From the NCBI GenBank assembly GCA_002313335.1, contig DCBC01000117.1:677-15335 (forward strand): 14,659 nt of DNA. The letters are read 5' to 3'. Position numbers and translations under genes: made by a program. Within the stretch, counting starts at the first letter, position 1; every line of letters starts with the position of its first letter. Positions 7,151 through 12,280 of the stretch are shown here, piece by piece. The notes below the pieces were generated by a model. The model did not search any database, was not told the DNA's origin, and saw only the letters and a program-made list of their open reading frames with translations. The DNA comes from Porticoccaceae bacterium UBA1117. Lineage in GTDB: Bacteria; Pseudomonadota; Gammaproteobacteria; Pseudomonadales; Porticoccaceae.

Positions 7151-7756
7151 TCACATAGATACTCGGACCACCCCAACTGCCAAACCCTCAATAGCAAAGT
7201 CTTGTGCTCTCAGGTCAACTAGAATGGGTGAGTAGTCTCTGTTTTCGGGCAATAAATGAATCTCATGCTTACTTTTTGTTCTCTTAAGTCGTTTTACAGT
7301 GACTTCACCATCTACTCTAGCGACAATAATTTGCTGATTATCAGCTGTTGGCTGTTGATGTACAGCAAGTAAGTCGCCATCCATAATGCCGACATTCACC
7401 ATACTTTGGCCCTGCACGCGCAAAAAATAATCAGCGCTCGGATGAAAGGTACTCGATGGGACTTCTTGATACTCCTCAATGTTCTGCTCTGCCAAAATAG
7501 GTTCACCTGCAGCCACTCGTCCAATAATTGGAATACCTAGATACTGGTCGACTATACGGATACCTCGCGAAGCTCCAGGAATCATCTCGATGACACCTTT
7601 TCGTGCCAAAGCTCTAAGATGATCTTCGGCTGCATTGGGCGATTTGAAACCAAGTTTTTGCGCAATCTCGGCTCTGGTTGGCGGATAGCCTGTTTCATCA
7701 AGATTATCTCGGATCAGATCAAATATCTGTTGCTGTCGCGCTGTGAGTCTTTCCAT
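7151..7756 (-). CDS. lexA: LexA, SOS-response repressor
   Basis: A 201-residue protein very close to E. coli LexA. The winged helix-turn-helix occupies about 1-70 ('[12 protein letters not shown]', '[27 protein letters not shown]', 'GASRGIRI'). The self-cleavage site is A83-G84 within 'VAAGEP', and the S24 peptidase dyad is Ser118 ('GQSM') and Lys155 ('VTVKRLKR'). It represses DNA-damage genes until RecA filaments stimulate its autoproteolysis. I chose the ATG at 7756, which matches the E. coli N-terminus and has GGAGA 8 bases upstream. A longer in-frame start would put the SOS box and -10 element inside the gene. Autoregulation is supported by a LexA box 20 bases upstream. No sulA is found downstream: the gene ends 6 bases from a convergent small ORF. 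Confidence 0.97.
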   Translation of the reverse strand: MERLTARQQQIFDLIRDNLDETGYPPTRAEIAQKLGFKSPNAAEDHLRALARKGVIEMIPGASRGIRIVDQYLGIPIIGRVAAGEPILAEQNIEEYQEVPSSTFHPSADYFLRVQGQSMVNVGIMDGDLLAVHQQPTADNQQIIVARVDGEVTVKRLKRTKSKHEIHLLPENRDYSPILVDLRAQDFAIEGLAVGVVRVSM

Positions 7757-7776
7757 GGTATATCTCCACCGTATTT

Positions 7777-7796
7777 GACTGTAATTATATACAGTA
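7777..7796. promoter_or_regulatory. LexA-binding site (SOS box) of lexA
   Basis: The 20-base site gactgtaattatatacagta contains CTGT-N8-ACAG with an AT-rich centre, the gammaproteobacterial SOS box pattern (consensus TACTGT-ATATATAT-ACAGTA). It overlaps the -10 element of the lexA promoter on the minus strand, so bound LexA would block RNA polymerase. Only one box was found, although lexA promoters often have two. Confidence 0.92.
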
Positions 7797-7811
7797 TTGC
7801 GCAATTGGCAA
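7784..7811 (-). promoter_or_regulatory. lexA promoter
   Basis: On the minus strand there is TTGCCA (+ strand 7806-7811), a 16-base spacer, then a perfect TATAAT (+ strand 7784-7789). Transcription would start near 7775-7778 and leave a leader of about 20 bases containing the GGAGA ribosome site. The SOS box at 7777-7796 covers the -10 element and the start point. Confidence 0.75.
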
Positions 7812-8154
7812 GCTCTCTTAGTTTTGCGCTTAAGCGTGGGTCACCGGGGCGGATTATCGTTTGTATATCGTTAGTTAAAGTATTGCCTTAGTATGTTTGC
7901 TTTGAGAGAGTTACAAAGATGGTAATGTTGATTTGAGCACATGAACCTGATGATAGTGTTTCAATGGCTCTTAAATGGACGCCTATTTTTGGTTTGGGTC
8001 CGACGTGCCTTTTGGGGGCAATAGCGTTATTTTTGGTAGGCTGAACTAACACTTCGCGGTACCATCGACCGAGGAATTGTATGGTCTTTTTGTTTAGCAT
8101 CGACAACTACAATGCCATTTTGTTTAGTGATAATTTATTTAAAGGGATTCATGC
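7812..8154. other. Gene-poor gap between lexA and nagZ
   Basis: These 343 bases hold no gene I can support. In Pseudomonas, as I remember it, psrA (a TetR-type regulator) sits between lexA and nagZ, and no remnant of a TetR protein is readable here. A minus-strand frame at 7888-8106 has no ribosome site and an unnatural composition. A plus-strand 26-codon frame (7964-8044) encodes a hydrophobic peptide but also lacks a ribosome site. A 10-base direct repeat lies near the nagZ end, and TACAAT at 8108-8113 could be a -10 element for nagZ, though without a good -35. The divergent promoters of lexA and nagZ must lie in and beside this gap. Confidence 0.6.
8088..8127. repeat. Pair of 10-base direct repeats upstream of nagZ
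   Basis: TTTTGTTTAG occurs at 8088-8097 and again at 8118-8127, with start points exactly 30 bases apart (about three helical turns). The second copy ends 27 bases before the nagZ start. Spacing and position suit two same-face binding sites for a regulator, but AT-rich chance repetition is possible. Confidence 0.45.
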
Positions 8155-9183
8155 TTGAAAAATAGTGTTAACAGATTATATGGTCGTCTGATGGTAGACG
8201 TTGAAGGTCTGTCCTTGACCTCAGAGGATCGTCACCTTTTGGCTAATCCACAGGTTGGGGGGGTTATATTATTTGCGCGAAATATTCAAAGCCGTTCGCA
8301 GGTGTGTATTTTAGTTACCGAGATAAGACGCTGTTCCAATAGCCTTTTAATAGCAGTGGATCAGGAGGGTGGGCGAGTCCAGCGCTTTAGACAAGGTTTC
8401 ACTAAGATACCATCGATGCAGTTGGTGGGTGATTGTATAGAGAGTGAAGGTAGTAACGGAATCAGCCTGACTCATGAGTTGGGCTGGCTGATGGCCTCGG
8501 AGGTTTTGGCCTGTGGGGTTGATATAAGCTTTGCACCTGTTTTGGATGTTGATCGAGAGACTAGTTCCATTATTGGCGATCGTGCTTTCTCCGATCAGCC
8601 AAATAAAGTGATAACAGCAGCCACTGCGTTTATTGCAGGCATGCAAGAAGCAGGTATGGCGAGTACAGGTAAACATTTCCCCGGGCATGGCGGAATTATT
8701 GCTGATAGTCATTTAGAGGCTCCTGTTGATCATCGGAGTTGGGAGGAGATTAGAAATCATGATTTGAAGCCGTTTCATGCGTTAGCGAAAACGTTGGTTG
8801 GAATCATGCCAGCACATATTACCTTTCCTACAATTGATGCAGATTCCGTAGGTTTCTCTTCGTTTTGGCTACAGCAAATACTGAGGGAGCAACTAGGGTT
8901 TAGGGGTGTTATCTTTAGTGATGACCTTAGTATGAAGGGAGCCGATGTTGCTGGAGGCTACGTTGACAAGGCTAAAGGGGCACTTGCAGCGGGCTGCGAT
9001 ATGATATTGGTCTGTAATTCTCGCCGGGGTGTAGCGCAGGTATTGTCTTATATGGAAGAAGAACAGATATCACTCTCCGGGCTTATCGAGTCGATGAGAT
9101 CTATGAAAAAAGTGAGTTGGGTCGAACTCGAACAGTCAGGCCGCAGAAAAGCAGTGATAGAGAAACTCGCAAGCTTTGCGTAG
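8155..9183 (+). CDS. nagZ: Beta-N-acetylglucosaminidase NagZ
   Basis: A complete single-domain GH3 enzyme of 342 residues, the normal NagZ length. It is cytoplasmic and removes N-acetylglucosamine from anhydromuropeptides during peptidoglycan recycling. Its products can induce ampC in bacteria that have AmpR. Motifs are 'LMVDVEG', 'GGVILFARN', 'AVDQEGGRVQRF', 'APVLDVD', K173-H-F-P-G-H178-G with the catalytic-loop 'ADSH186', and 'FSD256-D257-LSM' holding the nucleophile Asp. The start is TTG at 8155, supported by AAAGGGA 7 bases upstream. The first in-frame ATG (8191) falls inside the conserved 'LMVDVEG' and has no ribosome site. The TTG start gives about 8-10 residues more than usual before that motif. 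A 4-codon ATG minicistron (8151-8165) overlaps the start. The MscS gene follows after 59 bases. Confidence 0.95.
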   Translation: MKNSVNRLYGRLMVDVEGLSLTSEDRHLLANPQVGGVILFARNIQSRSQVCILVTEIRRCSNSLLIAVDQEGGRVQRFRQGFTKIPSMQLVGDCIESEGSNGISLTHELGWLMASEVLACGVDISFAPVLDVDRETSSIIGDRAFSDQPNKVITAATAFIAGMQEAGMASTGKHFPGHGGIIADSHLEAPVDHRSWEEIRNHDLKPFHALAKTLVGIMPAHITFPTIDADSVGFSSFWLQQILREQLGFRGVIFSDDLSMKGADVAGGYVDKAKGALAAGCDMILVCNSRRGVAQVLSYMEEEQISLSGLIESMRSMKKVSWVELEQSGRRKAVIEKLASFA

Positions 9184-9242
9184 TTGATTTACGATGTGCA
9201 GTAGTTAAGACATAAAAATAACGAAAAAGCTGGGATGTTTAC

Positions 9243-10343
9243 ATGAATGATGTTCAAAATTGGTTAGTTAGCCTTACCGGCGAAAAGTTTGTCTGGATTG
9301 TGCAGTTATTTTTAATTGTTCTGGCGGTTCTGACTCTAGGCTATATCCTCAATCGAGTGATTGATCGACTAGAGGAGCGCGCCGCTAAAACTAAAACGGT
9401 TTGGGATGATGCATTAGTAGCGTCATGCAGACAGCCATTGGTATGGTTGGTATGGATACTTGGCATCAATTTTGCCGCCGCGGTTGCCGCAGAGAAAATG
9501 GGCTCACCATTACAATCTTGGATTGATCCGATAAATCGCTTGGCGTTTATTGTTCTTGGTGCTCTGTTTTTAAATAAATTTATCAAGCGTGCTGAGCATA
9601 ATTTAATTAATCCTGAATTCATTTCCGACCCAGTCGACCCGACTACAGTTAAAGCGGTGGCTAAGCTTTTAAGGGCCTCAGTTATTATTACCGCTCTGCT
9701 GATTGGCATGCAGCTGTTTGGTTATGACATTGATCATTTGATTGCTTTCGGTGGTGTTGGAGGCCTTGCCGTAGGCTTTGCGGCAAAAGATTTGTTAGCA
9801 AACTTTTTTGGTGGCTTGATGATTTACCTAGACCGCCCGTTCTCAGTGGGCGATTGGGTACGGTCTCCAGATAAAGAGATTGAAGGCACGGTAGAGGATG
9901 TAGGTTGGAGACTGACGCGGATTCGCACCTTTGATAAACGACCGCTATACATACCCAATGGGGTATTTGCGAATATCTCGGTGGAGAATCCTTCGCGGAT
10001 GACCAATAGACGTATTTACGAAACTATTGGTGTTCGCTACTCAGATTTATCAGTTATGGCGACCATTATTGAGCAGGTGACAGAGATGCTGTTGCAGCAT
10101 GAAGAGATTGATAGCGAGCAGACCATGATCGTTAACTTTAATCAGTTCTCGGCAAGCTCTCTGGACTTTTTCATCTATACGTTTACAAAAACCACCCATT
10201 GGGTAGAGTTCCATAAGATTAAACAAGATGTGCTCCTGCAAGTGGCTGCTGTCATTGAATCTAATGGCGCCGAAATTGCCTTTCCAACATCAACCATTCA
10301 TCTGGAAACGTTGCCCGAGTCGCTGCAGTTAAAAGGTCAATAA
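9243..10343 (+). CDS. MscS-family mechanosensitive channel, YnaI-like
   Basis: A complete 366-residue inner-membrane channel with about five membrane helices (near 16-38, 64-84, 97-113, 140-160 and the pore helix 166-195). The pore-lining segment and following beta domain are very characteristic: 'GGVGGLAVGFAAKDLLANFFGG', 'IYLDRPFSVGDWVRSPD', 'GTVEDVGWRLTRIRTFDKRPLYIPN' and 'VENPSRMTNRRI'. The C-terminal 'FTKTTHW...IKQDVL...ESNGAEIAFPTSTIHLE' matches E. coli YnaI better than MscS itself. Such channels open at high membrane tension and release solutes after osmotic downshift, and YnaI-type channels have low conductance. The ATG at 9243 has GGGA 8 bases upstream. The lipocalin gene begins 3 bases after the stop codon, so the two are almost surely translated from one mRNA. 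The nagZ gene lies 59 bases upstream on the same strand. Confidence 0.93.
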   Translation: MNDVQNWLVSLTGEKFVWIVQLFLIVLAVLTLGYILNRVIDRLEERAAKTKTVWDDALVASCRQPLVWLVWILGINFAAAVAAEKMGSPLQSWIDPINRLAFIVLGALFLNKFIKRAEHNLINPEFISDPVDPTTVKAVAKLLRASVIITALLIGMQLFGYDIDHLIAFGGVGGLAVGFAAKDLLANFFGGLMIYLDRPFSVGDWVRSPDKEIEGTVEDVGWRLTRIRTFDKRPLYIPNGVFANISVENPSRMTNRRIYETIGVRYSDLSVMATIIEQVTEMLLQHEEIDSEQTMIVNFNQFSASSLDFFIYTFTKTTHWVEFHKIKQDVLLQVAAVIESNGAEIAFPTSTIHLETLPESLQLKGQ

Positions 10344-10346
10344 TTG

Positions 10347-10877
10347 ATGAACAAGTACTTTTTTACTACTCTACTGGCGAGTCTTAGTCTATTTGGCTGC
10401 ACAGGCTCGCCTGAGGGCGTCTATCCGGTAAAAACCTTTCAGTTACCCGCGTATCTTGGTAAATGGTATGAGATAGCACGTTTGGACCATTCATTCGAGC
10501 GAGGTATGAGCTCGGTCACAGCGACCTATTCCATGCGCAGTGATGGTGGAGTGAAGGTTCTAAATAAAGGGTTTAAAGAAGATTCACAGGAGTGGGGTGA
10601 GGCAGAGGGAAAAGCTTACTTTGTTGATTCGTCGGATGTAGGCCATCTCAAGGTTTCATTTTTTGGACCATTCTACGGGTCTTATATTATTTTTGAATTA
10701 GACACTACTAACTACCAGTACGCATTTATTTCCGGGATGAACACCGACTATTTGTGGTTACTCGCGCGCACGCCGACGGTCAGTAATGAACTGATTGCAC
10801 ATTTTGTGCAGCGCGCATCTGAATTAGGGTTTAATACCGACCAGCTAATTTTTGTAGATCAGAGTAAATCGTACTAG
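10347..10877 (+). CDS. blc: Outer-membrane lipocalin lipoprotein, Blc type
   Basis: A 176-residue bacterial lipocalin. The N-terminus is a lipoprotein signal: basic start, hydrophobic stretch, and lipobox L-F-G-C18. The residue after Cys is Thr, not Asp, predicting outer-membrane sorting. The lipocalin signature is 'YLGKWYEIARLDHSFERG' at 36-53. Typical later elements are 'ATYS', 'GKAYF', 'LKVSFFGPFYGSYIIFELD', 'YLWLLARTP' and a helix 'VQRASELGFNTDQLIFV'. Blc binds lysophospholipids or fatty acids and is induced under starvation or envelope stress in E. coli. A TTG at 10344 is in frame one codon earlier, but I chose the ATG at 10347, with AGG 10 bases upstream inside the MscS gene. Together with the MscS gene it forms a compact envelope operon. 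It converges on csiV with 22 bases between. Confidence 0.93.
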   Translation: MNKYFFTTLLASLSLFGCTGSPEGVYPVKTFQLPAYLGKWYEIARLDHSFERGMSSVTATYSMRSDGGVKVLNKGFKEDSQEWGEAEGKAYFVDSSDVGHLKVSFFGPFYGSYIIFELDTTNYQYAFISGMNTDYLWLLARTPTVSNELIAHFVQRASELGFNTDQLIFVDQSKSY

Positions 10878-10899
10878 GCTTTTTTTCGACGATGTTTGA

Positions 10900-12231
10900 T
10901 TACTCTAGGAGAGGTAAAATAGAGTCGTTCCCTAGAGTCGGCCTCGGATTGATTGGCTCAGGTTCATAGCTTTTGATGGTCAACATAATCCCCAACTCAG
11001 GGTGATCTAAATAGTAGACCTCCGCTTCTTCGATACGTTTTGACTGGTTTATCGGCCAGACGGCGCTAACGGCATGTTTTTTATTATCGACAGGCTCTAT
11101 TTCGGGGGGCTCAAGAGTGGCATCAAATTGTTCTAGGGTGTAGTTGTAGCCTGTTAGTTCTAGAGCGGAAATGCCAGCAACTGTAGTCTCTGGCCGAGCA
11201 GTCAAGACCGTATCGGCCAAATTAATGGTCGCCAACTGTGGTGATATGTTTAATGCGCCAGCGTTTCCGCTATTGGCCTCCGTTGAGGGGCTAACAGTGT
11301 CAAAATTCACCGCTGAATTGACATCGTCCTCTAGGGTCATAATCGCGTCTTTAGCGTCTTTAGCGTCTTGCTGTTCAGGGGTTACCTCGGCTAAAACAAG
11401 TCGCCATGACAGGTCAGGATCTTTTTCTACACTAGATGTCGGCATATCTGGCAGTGTTATGAGGTTTTTTCCGTCAACAGACTCTTGGTCAGAGAAGTTA
11501 AGACGCCATAGATTTGTTTCAAAATGTAAAAAACGAGCCTTGTAAAATCTTAAGCCACCTTCAACCTCAGCCCGACCATCAACCTTTTTTCCACTACTGA
11601 CAATTAGCCATGGATCTTGACTGTTCTCATCGGCGACAAATCGCCACGCCTCGTGAAAAATAACATTATACGATTGTCGACCCAGCATGCGCGCACTATC
11701 ATTTAGACCACGCTCGCTGTCGCTTAAGAGTTCAAAAGGGTTTTCATACTCAGGTACATAAGCTTCTAGTGGAGGGGATAGGGTGTCCAACCAGTCCTCA
11801 GAACTGTCAATATCTAAAGGCATTTCACTATCAGAAATAACTGAACCATTAGCCGGATCTTGCATGTCAATTAGAGGAATGAGCTCTGCAAACGGGAAAT
11901 AGTCCTGCAATGGCAATTCATCGATATCAGGCATTAAAGCCCCTTCAATGGCTAACGCTTCTTCATCAGCAAGCGCTTTTGTATCAACCAGTTCGACTAG
12001 GTTGTCAGGGAAATTTAATTGGTACTCTTTAGGAGGCAATTCTCCAGAGGTATTAGCATCCGGAGTGACAAGAATAACTTCCACTTGATACCAATTTTCA
12101 GGCGGTACGATTAACGTTTCATCATTTACTTCTTGAGAGTACACAGCGCCTGGCACAGACAATGTTACTAGCAAGCTAATTGCTAGTAACGGACGTTTTA
12201 GTCTGTGCTGCCCATCATCATGGTAAATCAT
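10900..12231 (-). CDS. csiV: CsiV-family periplasmic peptidoglycan-associated protein
   Basis: A 443-residue secreted protein. The first 32 residues form a signal peptide (basic HRLKR, hydrophobic core 14-30, likely cut after V-Y-S32). The mature start has 'WYQVEVILV' from Trp47, the family hallmark. Later come 'SYNVIFHEAWR', 'GGLRFYKARFLHFETNLWRL' and the C-terminal 'VWPINQSKRIEEAEVYYLDHPELGIMLTIKSYEP'. In Vibrio cholerae CsiV binds peptidoglycan and helps LpoA activate PBP1A. Its position beside mfd is a known gammaproteobacterial arrangement. The protein looks long: an acidic, Ser/Thr/Asp-rich linker of about 100 residues, with a tandem repeat, separates the conserved halves. I chose the ATG at 12231 because it directly precedes the signal peptide. 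An upstream frame reaching 12345 would overlap the mfd end and bury the signal peptide. The Shine-Dalgarno sequence is weak (GGA). It lies 49 bases behind mfd. Confidence 0.85.
   Translation of the reverse strand: MIYHDDGQHRLKRPLLAISLLVTLSVPGAVYSQEVNDETLIVPPENWYQVEVILVTPDANTSGELPPKEYQLNFPDNLVELVDTKALADEEALAIEGALMPDIDELPLQDYFPFAELIPLIDMQDPANGSVISDSEMPLDIDSSEDWLDTLSPPLEAYVPEYENPFELLSDSERGLNDSARMLGRQSYNVIFHEAWRFVADENSQDPWLIVSSGKKVDGRAEVEGGLRFYKARFLHFETNLWRLNFSDQESVDGKNLITLPDMPTSSVEKDPDLSWRLVLAEVTPEQQDAKDAKDAIMTLEDDVNSAVNFDTVSPSTEANSGNAGALNISPQLATINLADTVLTARPETTVAGISALELTGYNYTLEQFDATLEPPEIEPVDNKKHAVSAVWPINQSKRIEEAEVYYLDHPELGIMLTIKSYEPEPINPRPTLGNDSILPLLE
10902..10938. repeat. 8-base inverted repeat at the 3' end of csiV
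   Basis: ACTCTAGG (10902-10909) and CCTAGAGT (10931-10938) are perfect complements separated by 21 bases. They span the last codons of csiV in the convergent blc/csiV junction. No U-rich run follows on the csiV strand, and the T7 run at 10880-10886 follows blc without a preceding hairpin. A classical intrinsic terminator is therefore not supported. It may still protect or define an mRNA 3' end. Confidence 0.45.
11345..11369. repeat. 9-base tandem repeat in the csiV linker
   Basis: GCGTCTTTA is repeated at 11345-11353 and 11354-11362, with a partial third copy at 11363-11369. On the csiV strand it encodes a repeated Lys-Asp-Ala motif (D-A-K-D-A-K-D-A). As the unit is a multiple of three, slippage would change linker length without breaking the frame. 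Confidence 0.85.
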
Positions 12232-12249
12232 CGTCAGTCCGATTAATGT

Positions 12250-12271
12250 TAAACGTCTAAAGATCCGTTTA
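12250..12271. repeat. Inverted repeat in the mfd-csiV spacer
   Basis: TAAACG (12250-12255) and CGTTTA (12266-12271) are perfect 6-base complements with a 10-base loop. They lie in the 49-base spacer between mfd and csiV, about 20 bases before the csiV start codon. A weak hairpin here could affect csiV translation or mRNA processing. There is no T-run on the csiV strand, so it is not a terminator. Confidence 0.4.
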
Positions 12272-12280
12272 GTCCTTAAG

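Noticed and set aside
7757..7804. 16-residue N-terminal extension of LexA
   Set aside because: It would place the SOS box and the -10 element inside the coding sequence, and the ATG at 7756 matches the known LexA N-terminus with GGAGA upstream.
7888..8106. 72-codon minus-strand frame in the lexA-nagZ gap as a gene
   Set aside because: It starts at TTG or ATG with no ribosome site, its composition shows no domain or signal, and it is most likely a chance open frame in a regulatory gap.
10880..10886. T7 run after blc as an intrinsic terminator
   Set aside because: No GC-rich hairpin precedes the T-run on the blc strand.
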